A DNA stretch of 64,000 nucleotides from Paralithodes platypus (lineage: Eukaryota; Arthropoda; Malacostraca; Decapoda; Lithodidae): NCBI GenBank assembly GCA_032716605.1, contig CM064517.1, positions 19,512,742 to 19,576,741 of the forward strand, written 5' to 3'. The position numbers were made by a program, and so were the translations under genes. Under the pieces are notes generated by a model. It ran no database searches. It had not been told where the DNA came from and was given only the letters and a program-made list of their open reading frames with translations. Below, piece after piece: positions 52,884 through 63,945 of the stretch. Numbering within the stretch: position 1 is the first letter of the stretch; every line of letters starts with the position of its first letter.

Positions 52884-53997
52884 TAAGCCTAATACACCTA
52901 GGCTACTCATTTCTGCTTCAAATCATCATTATCATCATAGGCCTTGGCTAATACAAGTAGGCCTAGGCCTATACATTACTAGGCCTAGGCTTATCTGAAC
53001 AAATAATATGCTTGGCTACTTACAAAATCGGTTTGGTGCTTGCTAAAAATCAGGTTTATCCAAAGTATCACCTTGAACTTATACCTTATATATAATGAGT
53101 TCCCCAAGATTAATATGCACAATTTTAGAATGTGTAGGGCACTCGCAATTCACATGAAGTCAATGTTATATTCCAGCCCCTTAATTCACTCTATTTTCCA
53201 CAAATATATCGGTAAATAACAGCTAAACACATTTCCAAGAGTTCCACAGTTGATTGGCGGCAAGCTAATTTGACGTCATCATTGGATCATTCTCGGAAAC
53301 ACCACAACTGAGAACATAGCTAATATCGTTTCGTGGTTTTCCATTAATCCAACCACATAATACCCCTGAAAAACCAATAATTCATCATAAAATCGTACTA
53401 ATTTATAGCTTACCATTAACCTTATGCCTCAAGGTCTTGCGCTCTTTGTCAAACACATAAAATTGATATTAATTCACTATTTTTGAGAAATTAGAGACCC
53501 CTTAAAATTAATACATACGAAAAAATATCGTGTATTTTGGCGGGGGGTTAGCCTAACTGGGATAATTTTTTGTCAGGAAACTAACATTCAAACTTAAATT
53601 AATATTTTACATTATTAATTTCAGTCAATATATTAAACACATGGAGTAGCCTAGTTTAGTTAATATATACATAGTTTTAGAAAAATACCTATTATTATCC
53701 TTTAATCTACATATTATTGAGCATTCGAGTGCCAATAAAATTACGGTAGTTGTGTTCGTCTTGACTCGGCCTTCGGCGCAATATAACATCGGAGTGTAGG
53801 GGTACATTGGTTGTTTGTTTTTGCGAACTCTCCCATCCAGGAGTTCGTTCTATGAACGATGGCTGTTTCCTTATTGTTATTTATATGTGTTATATTGGTG
53901 CTAAAGTCACACACACCTCATCCGAACAAGTTGCTTTATAACAGTGTAAACAAATAGCTCACATGACTCGAGCTCTGGATTTATCCGTTTATAGCTG
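52884..53997. other. No gene or element recognised
   Basis: AT-rich, with TAGGCCTA clusters near 52960-52990 and no open frame that resembles a known protein. A minus-strand frame at 53625-53807 is unremarkable. Confidence 0.5.
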
Positions 53998-55115
53998 ATT
54001 GGTAGGAAACAGAGAGTTAGTATAAATGGTGTAAAATCGGACTGGGGATTAGTAAAAAGTGGGGTCCCCCAAGGGTCGGTTTTGGGGCCCCTTCTGTTCA
54101 TTATCTACATAAATGATCTTGACTCGGGCATAAAGAGTAGGATCAGTAAATTTGCTGATGATACTAAAATAGGTAGGATAATAGAGTCAGCTAGCGACAG
54201 GGAATGTCTTCAAAATGATCTCGATCACTTGCACGAGTGGTCCATAAATTGGCAGATGAGTTTCAATATAGACAAATGTAAGGTATTAAGGATTGGAAAT
54301 CGTAATTTAGATGCTAAATACAAACTAGACAATGTAGAATTGGATAACTCAGAGTGTGAGAAGGATCTGAAACCCAGAAAACAGTGTATAAGTGTTAGGA
54401 ATAGGGCAAATAGAATTCTAGGATTCATATCTAGGAGTGTTAGCAACAGGACTGCTGAAGTTTTCTTAAAACTATACTTAACTCTAGTAAGACCCCATTT
54501 AGACTATGCTGTTCAATTTTGGTGCCCTTATTATAGAATGGATATCTACCCTTTAGAGGCAGTCCAAAGAAGAATGACCAAAAAGATACATAATATTAGA
54601 CATTTATCGTATGAGGAGAGGTTGAAAGTCTTAGGACTGCACTCACTAGAGAGACGAAGATGTAGGGGAGACATGATAGAGGTATTTAAATGGATAAAAG
54701 GTTTAAATAAGGGCGATATAGATGAGGTATTAAAGCTAAAGAACGGCGACATAACCCGCTCAAATGGTTTCAAGTTAGATAAGTTTAGATTTAGGAAAGA
54801 TATAGGAAAGCACTGGTTTGGCAATAGAGTTGTTAACATGTGGAATGCACTGCCCAGAACAGTAATTAGCTCAGAAACAGTTGAAAGCTTTAAGCATAAG
54901 TTGGATTCCCATATGGGTGATATGGGCTGGGTGTGAATGGGAGCTGCTTCATGTGGGCAGTATGGCCAGATGCAGTTTCCCGCAATCTTATGACCTTATG
55001 TTATTATGTAATTGGGGTTGGGTGTGACAGGGATCTGCCTTGTGTGGGCCGATCGGCTTTTTGCAGACTCCCATTTTCTTATGTTCTTATATTTACATTA
55101 GTAGCTGCATTTGGA
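53998..55115 (+). pseudogene. LINE-K RT C-terminal half, single open frame
   Basis: A continuous frame of about 300 codons from GRKQRVSINGVKSDWGLVKS through [32 protein letters not shown] (catalytic FADD), a thumb (LKLYLTLVRPHLDYAVQFWC), and VVNMWNALPRTVISSETVES to HMGDMGWV and stop. The 3' end has TTATGACCTTATGTTATTAT and TTTTCTTATGTTCTTAT strings. It is CR1/Jockey-like, 5'-truncated at the QG box. It is the most intact RT frame in the window and shows no TA insertion. Confidence 0.9.
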
Positions 55116-55432
55116 CTTCAATACAGGTGATATATAATAGTTCTAAGATCATAGCCAATGTAGAGTACAGTGTAGAGCTAAGCAACTATCGTTTGATGAG
55201 TTTAATGTAGAAATAGAATGGCAGGTTTAGCGGGGCTCCCGGGACAGTCACAGGCTCACAGCCAATTTCAGTATCAATATTTTTTCAGATGTTAGGTTCG
55301 GGATCACGAAGAAAATGGGCGAATTTTGGCACACTGGCTTTGTAGGCCTATTTAATTTGGGACTTTGTCTTCTGATTTGACTTATTATCTTTGTGTGTTA
55401 TGATTTATGTTCATTTGAAACATTATTATTAT
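55116..55432. other. No gene seen
   Basis: Unique-looking AT-rich spacer between LINE-K and repeat S. Confidence 0.5.
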
Positions 55433-55787
55433 TTGTATACTATCTATGATACATTCTAGCGCATTCTATACGCATTCTAGCGTATATTTGTCTCAATTGA
55501 CCACTTGCGAGTTTCGTTCTATAAGGAAGTTGGAGTTGTAGACATCGATATTTAGCAGGATTACCAGCTTAAATACGGTTGAAGTTAATTTATATATACA
55601 TAGAATCCTTAACAACTTCAGCAAAAATGGGGCTCGTCTCTTCAATACTGTACCAAAGGCCGTCCGGGAACTGACGAGAGTCGCGACCGACTCCTTCAAG
55701 CGTCAGCTGGACCGATGGCTGGCTACAGTACCAGACGAGCCCCCAACACCAGGATATCCCAGCACCACATCCAACTCGTTAGTAAAT

Positions 55788-57371
55788 GGTGATGGGCTGG
55801 TCTATCAGAGTGAGAACTGAGCGATCTCTGCCATACCCATAGCTTACTCTGACTGTTCCTTTAACTTATATATGTTCTAGATCTCAAGTGACGGCGTCTT
55901 TTCCGTGGATTGACCTCCCAATCTACCAAGATTGGAAGCCAAAGCGTCACATTTAGTATAACTAAATAAGTTGGTCACCAATTATTTTGCAATATTTGAA
56001 AACAAATATGGATTTTATATGCTCTAAACATAATATGAAAATGTTTTTTAAGCCTCGGCAAAACCTAATAAAAATATATGGTACTAAAATGGAATTTTGT
56101 CGTAACATGGTTGTCAATAACTTCCTATAGACGGCACCGATTCGTACACACGCCATTTTCACCTGTCTTCCGAGGTCTGTCCACCAGCTTTTTAGTCAAC
56201 ACTAACTCCACCTGCCCATAGGTTAGGTTAGGTTAATTAGGTTAGATTATGCATCCGCTTGATCAGGAATTCGCTCGAAGTGACTCGCATTCGTATTTAC
56301 AGATACGGCCAAATACCGGTAGGCTACTAAATGGGCGCCGACCCAACCGCCATGTTGTATCCCACGTAGGCCTACTAGGTACTACGGACACATTGTAGGC
56401 GTTAGGTGTGGCTTGTATCCAATGTACTAGGTCTATGTTACTGGATATTTATGATTTAAATAAGTGCTACGTTTTCGATAATCTGGTTATATGGCTTTGC
56501 AATTAGGGAAATCATGAGCCAATTTCCGACATTTAGTTAGTCTTTTTCGATTCTCAAAATACGATCCAAGTTTTGCCAAAAATTGGCTCGGGTTTTCCAA
56601 AATTATGCTTTTTGGGGTTTGCAATTTAGGGAAACATGAGCCAAAATTCTAAATTAGGTTACTGTAATTGGTTTACTCTTAAAACTCACAAAATCCGAGC
56701 CAAGTTTTGCCAAAACTTGGCTCGGGTTTTATGGCTTTGCAATTTCGGGAAACCTGAGCCAAATTTGTAAATGAGGTTACTGTAATTTTGTTGTCTACAA
56801 ACTCTCAAAATCCGAGCCAGCTTTGGCCAAAACTTGGCTCGGGTTTTCGAAATATTGGGTTATAGGCCTTTGAAATACCTTTAAACCCGAGCCAAGTTTT
56901 GCTAAAATACGTTTTAATCGCCGTTTTACGCATTTAACCCCTCATTTTCCCTGTACTTCATAGCCCTCCCCACTATCGGGCGGCGTGTCTTAAGATCGTT
57001 GTATAATGGGGAAAACGGTTTCGCCGAGGGCTATAATTATTTCCAAACACTATAGCCTATATTGATGAAAACTAACAGGGAAAAATAAAAAAATCCATGG
57101 GAAAATTGGTGACCATCTTATTTAGTTTTTCCTCACATTTTTCCCTTGCCCCTCAATTTTCTCTTCATAATTGCTGAGGGGCACAGGGCCCTGGGTGGGG
57201 CTTTGGTTTCCTGGGCGTTTCCGCACCCTCCTCAGCTCCCCGCCATGGAGTGGCTTCGGTCACCCAGGCTTTATTGTGGTCAGCAGGGAGGGTTCTGTGG
57301 GGGCGCTCGGTTATGGCCTTGGAATTGCTCGGGGCCTTGGGGCTGTTCGGCCAGGCAGCTTGGGGAACAAC
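55788..57371 (+). mobile_element. SINE-E copy with 15 bp target duplication, split by element O
   Basis: AACTCGTTAGTAAAT lies at 55773-55787 and 57372-57386. The two SINE halves (55788-55954 and 57133-57371) join at TCACATTT to give a standard SINE-E ending in AACAAC. It begins GGTGATGGGCTGG, which supports this as the usual 5' start. Confidence 0.92.
55955..57132. mobile_element. Element O: DNA transposon with 8 bp target duplication
   Basis: TCACATTT lies at 55947-55954 and 57133-57140, inside SINE-E. The termini AGTATAACTAAATAAGTTGG and, complemented, GGAAAAACTAAATAAGATGG share ACTAAATAAG and GGTCACCAATT. The interior contains a repeat N segment (56340-57005, minus) and a piece also found at 39752-40041. 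No transposase. The 8 bp duplication fits hAT or P types, but the ends match neither well. Confidence 0.82.
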
Positions 57372-57587
57372 AACTCGTTAGTAAATAGACGGAACGAGGG
57401 AGTTGCGGAGGTCCACTTTAGCTGCGTCCACAGAGGACGGAATTCTACCAAGTATGACCAAGTAAGTAAGTATCCAATTCAACATATATCCTTTAGCCAT
57501 CAGAAACCTACAATATTATTGCATTTCTGTTTACAATCGATGTCTACAGCTTCAACTTCCTTATAGCCTGAAACTCGCAAGTGGTCA

Positions 57588-57780
57588 AATTCCTAAATTG
57601 GTGTAGCCTACTCGGTTTAGTGGTAGGCTAATTATATAGGCTATCATATAGGCCCTACTTATATGTTTGGCTAGCTGATATTAACCCGTCCAGTATATTA
57701 TGTTCTGGCAACTAGGCTATTAGCCTAGCCTAGACAATTTTATTCAGTTTAGCCTAGGCCTATTAAGAAATACTATTACT
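57588..57780 (+). repeat. Repeat S copy 2, with several TA insertions
   Basis: Compared with 41281-41570 this copy has TAGGCTA at 57624-57630 and 57637-57643, TAGGCCCTA at 57649-57657, TAGGCTA near 57713, TAGCCTAGCCTA near 57721 and TAGCCTAGGCCTA near 57748, in each case where copy 1 has TA. In contrast it has TATA where copy 1 has TATACTGTA. Confidence 0.88.
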
Positions 57781-58335
57781 TTCTGTGTCTGTGGTCAAAA
57801 GATTTCTATTATTATTATTAGGCTAGGCCTATTATTATTATTATTATTGTCTGTGGTCAAAAGATTTCTACTTCTCCAGTTAGGAAGAATCCGCTTATTC
57901 AAACCAATCAGCCCCAGTAAAAACCTGGCATAACAATATTAGGCTAGCCTAATACAAAAATAATAATAATAAACCTGTGTTGGTCAGTGTCAATTTAGCC
58001 TAGCTACTTTCCCACGACACTAGCCTAGCGGTATTAAAGTTAAGCATCTTTATTTGGTAGCTGGTGTGGGACGGTTCACCGCAGTTCGAATTATCGTCCG
58101 GGCTCGTTCGCCGCAGTAAGGCGAACCGTCACTTGCTGCGAAACGTCTTGCTCCCAAACAATTAGGCCTAGCCTACGTATTAAATCCTTGGTGGTAGCCT
58201 ACCTGTCAAATAGGTGTCCAGTAAGTAAAATCCTACTGGCAAATGTAGTTTTGTTGAATGCTACCAAAAATATGACCTAGCCTAGGCTATATGTAAAAGG
58301 AAGTCGGAGCAAGCTAGGCTATGGGATAATTATGG
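57781..58335. other. No gene seen; ATT repeats and TAGGCTA motifs
   Basis: ATTATTATTATT runs near 57820-57850. GACGGTTCACCGCAGTTCGA and GCGAACCGTC near 58070-58130 form an inverted repeat. No coding sequence was recognised. Confidence 0.5.
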
Positions 58336-58337
58336 CA

Positions 58338-58510
58338 AGAGATCGCTCAGCTCTCCGATAGACCAGCCCATCACCACATGACTAGCCTAGAACCCAATCC
58401 TCTCGGCATCAGCTAGGAAAGGCCCTAGAAAGCTACCTTTGGCGGGGGGATAGGCTAGCTCCCCTATTTCAAAATTCAACTCCTTTCGGGGTTGGGGTCC
58501 TTGGAAGTTA
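58338..58510 (-). mobile_element. SINE-E 5' region fragment with two TA insertions
   Basis: Matches 25535-25680 on the opposite strand. It has TAGCCTA at 58383-58389 and TAGGCTA at 58451-58457 where the 25 kb copy has TA. The 3' part and tail are missing. Confidence 0.85.
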
Positions 58511-58829
58511 GTTTATTTTACCTCCCCAAGTCATCGGACGTGGACTCAATTAGCATGTAGGCTAAACACTAACTGTCTAACACTAATGGCTAGTCAAATA
58601 TAAAACATTTACGTGATAGCCTACAACTCAAATTTTGGGGGAAAAATAGTTACCATAACTCGATCCACCGGTACAAACAATACAACGATAGCGTGTGACG
58701 CGTGTCTCTAGCGTAGTAGTCTCTTCAGACAGAAATGATGCCGCCTGGCGCCAGCTCAGTTGGATAGCGGAAGTATAGCCTTCAATACGGTACTTCCTGA
58801 TGCATTTTTGTTTCTTGAGGTCTGGGTCT
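58511..58829. other. No gene seen
   Basis: A stretch without recognisable element; TAGGCTA motif near 58559. Confidence 0.5.
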
Positions 58830-59660
58830 TTTCTGTTGGTATTATTGCATTTCTTTTACTTCATCATTTTGAATATTCCAAAATTTGTAGATAGTAACTT
58901 TATTTTCTTCGATGGCTTTGTTATTGAAGAGCAGGTTGCCAATGATGCTGTCTTCTTCCTCCTGGTATGTCTGCTGCAGTGCTGAATGTGTCCTCTCCTC
59001 GCTGTATGCTGGGCAGTTACGTAACACAAAGTGCTTCAGATCCTCATATTCATGTTTACACATAACACATTCGGTCGTCTCGTTTTGAAACCTAGCTCTT
59101 TCTATCGCCCAGATTCATATTATTACTGGATCCCTACACTTAAACAATATTACTGATGCCTCCCTGTTATATATCACACAGTAGCTACTGTATATATACA
59201 CTCTCTTGGCCACCCATCTCTCTTCTCCATTCTTTATAAATGTTTGTCTTTTCTTCCATTGTTTCGTATCCCACATTCTTACCTGTCTTTATATCTTCGT
59301 TTGCTGCCATATCTCCTTTTATCCCAACCATTTTTCTGTCCTCTATTAATCCTTTTTTCCATCTATATTATTCTGTTTTTGTTCCTTAATCTCTTCTACT
59401 ATTCTTCCAAGCAGTTGATTCCTTTTCTCTTTCAATGTAGCCTACACTGTAATCTCTTTAATTGTCCTTCCATTATTCTAGTTTTCATGCTTGACATACC
59501 TACTTCTCTCATTGGTGCCCCCAGAATCTGTCTACCTACACTATTTTCTATTCTTTGTAGCCGCTCTGTTTCATTTTTAGTTAAATCTATAACATTTGAT
59601 CCATATAATATTGCTGGTAGGGCTACACTCCTCCATCGGCTCAGTTGAGTTGAGTTGGTA
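58830..59660 (-). pseudogene. LINE-M C-terminal region with zinc knuckle
   Basis: The minus strand encodes SVALPAILYG, VIDLTKNETERLQRIENSVG, RQILGAPMREVGMSSMKTRI and LKRLQC, then a frame break caused by TAGCCTA (59438-59444; TAGGCTA on the coding strand). Removing five bases continues TLKEKRNQLLGRIVEEIKEQ. The end has TTECVMCKHEYEDLKHFVLR and NCPAYSEER, a C-x2-C-x8-H-x4-C type knuckle seen at the C-terminus of several LINE ORF2 proteins, and stops at 58842. No RT catalytic part is present. Confidence 0.8.
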
Positions 59661-59739
59661 GTCGGAACGACAAAGCCTTTACAATGGCGCTTTCCTAGGT
59701 TTTTGTATGTACAATATGCATGTAGGTATTATACTCAGG

Positions 59740-60025
59740 CACATACCCCAAAGCTGGGGGTGGCCGACTCGAGACAGCCCGACAAGGAAAAAAAAATACA
59801 AACTCACACAAGAGAAGTCGACCCGTTTGGGTTCTTCCAGCAAAAGATTCCTATAGGTCCCAGACCTCCCAGAGAGTTTCTGGTCTCAGCAGGCAGACAC
59901 GCAGAGAAGCCACCACCACAATGTCCGCCCACCACACATGCAGGTATGACCCTTCATATATATATATATATACCGGCTCCCCGGGCCAGGCGCCTGACGG
60001 CTGACGGACTATTATCTAGTCCAAC
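59740..60025 (+). repeat. Repeat I copy 2
   Basis: Contains GGGGGTGGCCGACTCGAGAC, CCAGCAAAAGATTCC and GGACTATTATCTAGTCCAAC, as at 18342 and 18550-18770. It has an internal AT run near 59958. Confidence 0.75.
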
Positions 60026-60098
60026 TACAGAGGTAAGTACAGAGAGATTAACCTAATTTTGGAAGTAAGATGTAATGGGAAGAGAATAAGCCACAACC

Positions 60099-61620
60099 TT
60101 GTCCTCAGCCATCCATCATCTCAGAAGCCGCTCCAGCCTCGGCGTTACGGATTGCGAGCATAAGAGAGCGCAACCTGAACAACATCAACTCAAAACTCAA
60201 GAAAACGCGTCAGGGATAAGCCTCATAGGAATCGCGGCAGATAGGGGAAACCATATTATAATCCGTAGAAACAAAAGCCTTCTGATTCATCCAAAAATTA
60301 ACACTTTTTTCCTCAACACAACTGCAATTCACTCCCAAGCAGTGGCGTCACCAGGGGGGGCCTTGGGGGGGCTTAGCCCCCCCAAATCAAGGACTCAGCC
60401 CCCCAAAAATGCTCTTTAACAAAAGGAAAAACTAAAGAAACAACCAAAAAATGTAAACGGTGGAAAGCAATAAAACTAAGTAAAATGCAAAACCATCAAG
60501 TTATAATGAACTAATCATAATTAATCATAAAACGTTTACATTGATTGAAAAGTGAAATTGTGAAATAAAAGACATATCCACATACCATTAGGCCATGTCA
60601 CTATATGAAACTTTGAAAGGATATCAGTTTTATAGAATAACAATTGTTTGTAATCTTGTATTTTATCAATAGGCTTATCTAAAGTAATTGCTTTATGATT
60701 TGGAGTTAATAAATTATACTTTTTTGTTTTAAGTGAACTGTTTTGTTTTTCTATCACAGTAATGGAAGAAAAATCTTGCCAATTAAATCTATATAATGGT
60801 ACAATAATAAAAGTTCTTCAAATTATCCAATTTAATATGCTAAGAAATCGTTACAAACTATAGTATATTCATTATAAGTAGGCGAAACATCTAGACCACT
60901 TACCTCTATACCTAAGGAAAGACTGGAGTAATCAAGCTAATATTTCTACCTTTGGGAAGGGTCAGCCAGGCAATAAGTATGGACATTTACAACCCATTTG
61001 CTCTAGCCATTTAGCGAATTACAAAGGGTAGGAGTCACAATTTCTGGCCTACCTATAATGAATGGAGTATAGTATGATAGTATATGAAAAAAAACTATTC
61101 TCTGCACATAGGCTTTATACCCTACAATTACCATTGGCCTTGTAACTTACTGACTGATGCCTGGTATCAAGCTCATCAATATTTATGTGTCATATGTTTC
61201 TTACTTATACACATTTTTAGGCCTCAAAAAGGCCCCAGAAACTGCTCAAATTTAAAAAAAATCCGGGGGGGCTTACAGCGGCCCCCCCCCCCCCCCCCCC
61301 AGCTGCTCAGGCTCGCCACCCACCCACCTATCTATGCCAGGGCTACAGCCCCACCCAATTTTTACCCCTGGTGACGCCACTGCTCCCAAGCTACGCAAAA
61401 GTCCGCCCACACATCCGACCCAAGGGTGGAGAAACAACAAGAAACAGGATATCTCACCTCTCTCCCTATGTATATGATCTCCACATGGACGCCGATGCCA
61501 CAGACTCCTCCAGCCTTCAAGGCCTCCATAGACGAGCAAACCAGTCAATCTAGTTGCAATTACAACAAGGCCTCCACAACGTGCATCCAAGAAAAATACC
61601 CAGGAGTTGCTCACAGCTAG
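60099..61620 (+). pseudogene. Unrecognised open frame split by a hAT element
   Basis: 60099-60339 encodes HHLRSRSSLGVTDCEHKRA and LIGIAADRGNHIIIRRNKS, ending AIHSQ. After removing the hAT element and one 8 bp duplication, the frame continues in phase from 61391 for about 76 further codons to a stop at 61620. The last section of this repeat (61557-61962) also occurs at 63541-63945. It may be part of a LINE ORF1 or a gene fragment, but no domain is recognised. Confidence 0.5.
60340..61382. mobile_element. hAT-type element (1043 bp) with 8 bp target duplication
   Basis: CTCCCAAG lies at 60332-60339 and 61383-61390. The terminal repeat CAGTGGCGTCACCAGGG is perfect at both ends. The subterminal regions are G/C-rich (CTTGGGGGGGCTTAGCCCCC hairpin; a C-run at 61283-61300). 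No transposase, so non-autonomous. Confidence 0.93.
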
Positions 61621-61962
61621 ACCAAATCATCATAATCAAGGGAGTCGAAATAACCTACGAGACTTGGGGAAAATACAGGCCAAATCTACGTACACTCATA
61701 CCTCTGACACCAAGCCGCTCCCACAATCCCAACCACTTCCGCCCCATGCACAGCTAACAGGCTGGTCTTGGTCGACCAGAAGTACCAGCTGCAACTAGCT
61801 TGCATCTTGCTCTACAGTAAGAAAAAACACGATGTCTACTGTGTCCTTGATGCCCGGAGTTTCCATGTAGGCCTACAGGACACCTCAGAAAAACAAGACA
61901 CTACTCACGCTGACCAACCCATCGGCAATTAAGCATTCAGCCTGCTGGCTTAGATTCAATTT
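61557..61962 (+). repeat. Repeat U copy 1
   Basis: Shares CAAGGCCTCCACAACGTGCA, ATCATCATAATCAAGGGAGT and GCATTCAGCCTGCTGGCTTA with 63541-63945. TAGGCCTA at 61868-61875 is present here but the other copy has TA (63844-63845). Confidence 0.85.
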
Positions 61963-61963
61963 T

Positions 61964-63170
61964 TGAATAATAATAATAATAATAATAATAATATTTATTC
62001 AGTTAGCAATTTACAGAGTTGGTACCACATAGTATGTTATAAATATGACATGTACCAGCCTTGCATAATTCCAACTAAGGATAGCCCAATAAGGCCGTTG
62101 GGCGTATTTCCATTGGGGTCCTTGTGGGATTAGGTTAGCTGGGGAAATGGGGAGGATAAAGAAATAGATACTTTAGAGAAAGTATTTCTAGGGGGTTATT
62201 TTAAGATACCTTACATCCTATAGTAAATATCAGTAATCCGTAATCAGTAATCATTTCAGTTTGGTTTGTCTATCTCTTATGTCGTATTTAGTAGAAGACA
62301 TAAGCTTGGTGCTCCCTTCTCGCAGCTGTCCGGTTCAGGTGTTCCTTCAGGCTACGTCTGAAGGAATACAGTGTTCTCTTTTCACGGACTGACTGGGGTA
62401 GGTCGTTCCAGTCTTTGATGGCAGTGAAGAAGAATGTTTGCTTACCCTGTCCTTGGATTCTCGGGACCTTAAAATTAAACATCCTGTTTCTTGTATTATG
62501 TCCACTCCTCTCATTTGCTTTAACAAAATCATTCTTTAGATACTCTGGAGCTCTGTCATAGAAAATTTTGAAGGCATTAGTTAGCCTGATTTGTTTGGCC
62601 CTGTCAGAGACATTGAGCATACCTAGTGACTGAAGTTGTTCCTGGCCAACATGTGATCTGGGTCCTAGGTTCAGCATGAACCTAACCATTTTATTTTGAG
62701 TGACCTGATCGAAGTTTGTGCTGTGCTGATTTAGATGATGCAGAGTACCAGGATGACACAGAATAGTCAAAATGACATTGAACAAGCGCTTGGCAGAGGG
62801 TCTTTTTGGTCGCCGCGGGCAAGCATCCAACCTGTCTATACAGGTATTTTATATGTGCTCTACACTTACTCAGGATAGATTCCAAAATTGTTTCACCTGA
62901 CAAACTCGCGTCCAGTTTCAGTCCGAGATATTTAACTTGTGACACTGTTGTTATAGGAATATCATTACAGTTGACCGAGAAGCCCACAATGTCTTTCAGT
63001 TTGCGTTTTGTTCCACATAAGATGGCTTCCGTCTTGCCCAGGTGAAGAGATAGTCTAGTTCCACTAGCCATTCACTACATGATGCTAGTTCTTTGGAAAG
63101 TGAAGCGGCAATACTTATTGGGTCTTTTCCTGAAACTTGGACGGCAAAAGAGTCGCTGTTAGCCCCCAAC
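61964..63170 (-). pseudogene. LINE-L C-terminal region with (ATT)n tail
   Basis: The minus strand starts just after the catalytic box (SDSFAVQVSGKD), then KELASCSEWLVEL, RLSLHLGKTEAILCGTKRKL, VKYLGLKLDASLSG and LCQALVQCHFDYSVSSWYSA, a frameshift near 62800, NKMVRFMLNLGPRSHVGQEQ, TRNRMFNFKVPRIQGQGKQT, FFFTAIKDWNDLPQSVREK and HQAYVFY-stop at 62291. The 3' untranslated region runs to an ATT tail at 61964-61997. 5'-truncated. Lineage within CR1/L2-like LINEs is uncertain. Confidence 0.82.
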
Positions 63171-63540
63171 ACACCAACTCAAGATAACGAGATGCCTAGC
63201 CTTATGATTTAAGTAATCTACGTATCGTTGAGTAATGTGATCAGAAGAAGAATTCCTGAACGTTGGAAGAGGGAAGCGAAAGAACTCTATTCAAATCCGC
63301 GAGCAGTGCTAAGAGACGATACAAAGGCCACTAACCTACCCCGCGCTCCAACATCTATTGTTCGTGCGAATTCTATTACGGACCATACACCCGAGTGTGT
63401 TATTAAAATAATGCTGTATTACAAACCATTTATCTGAGCTTTTCTATGTCCTCTGTTGATTCCCTTTATGTAATTTGCAATAAATCCAATAGCCCAGTCT
63501 TGCAGAACTCACCTATACCAAGTTAAACCTGTATAAAATC
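63171..63540 (+). other. Unrecognised open frame of 69 codons
   Basis: 63228-63437 gives MSNVIRRRIPERWKREAKEL and further basic residues, ending MLYYKPFI. It is followed by an AATAAA-like signal near 63480. It could be an exon or repeat fragment; no family is recognised. Confidence 0.35.
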
Positions 63541-63945
63541 AGTGCATAACAGTTACGACCAGGCCTCCACAGCGCGCATCCAAGAAAATACCCAAAAGTT
63601 GCTCACAGACCCAATCATCATAATCAAGGGAGTCAAAATAACCTACGAGATTTCGGGAAAATGCAACCCACTTCTAACTCAAATATTTGCCAATTCTCGC
63701 TGCTCTCAGACATCAACCCAATTACGCCGCCTTCACGACTACTCAACCTACCTGAAATGCAAATTGCCACTATTGCATCTTGCTCTCCAACAGTAAGAAA
63801 AACCACGATGTCTACCGTGCCCTTGATGCCCGGAGATTCCGTGTACAGGACACCTCCGAAAAACAAGACCTTTACTCACGTTGACCAACCCATCGGCAAG
63901 CATTCAGCCTGCTGGCTTAGATTACATTTTTTAATCCTTTCCAAG
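63541..63945 (+). repeat. Repeat U copy 2
   Basis: Homologous to 61557-61962 in the same orientation. It has an open frame ITYEISGKCNPLLTQIFANS and one near the end with TVRKTTMSTVPLMPGDSVY, which is not recognised. Confidence 0.8.

Larger units (their letters stand above)
55600..57470 (+). pseudogene. LINE-H C-terminal fragment, split by SINE-E
   Basis: 55600-55787 encodes NNFSKNGARLFNTVPKAVRE, LTRVATDSFKRQLDRWLATV and PDEPPTPGYPSTTSNSLV, the last segment of an RT-bearing LINE. It resumes after SINE-E at 57387 (RRNEGVAEVHFSCVHRGRN). No catalytic part remains. Confidence 0.7.
55496..57592. mobile_element. Inverted-repeat element (about 2.1 kb) in repeat S, holding a deep nest
   Basis: The ends are inverted copies of one another over about 55 bp (left TTGACCACTTGCGAGTTTCG, right complement TTGACCACTTGCGAGTTTCA) with GTCTACA-type inner edges. 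Repeat S continues on both sides, compared with 41170-41338. Inside are a LINE-H fragment, SINE-E and element O. Confidence 0.65.

Noticed and set aside
56215..56250. Telomeric (TTAGG)n array
   Set aside because: Only three or four short units; too short for a telomere or a clear interstitial array.
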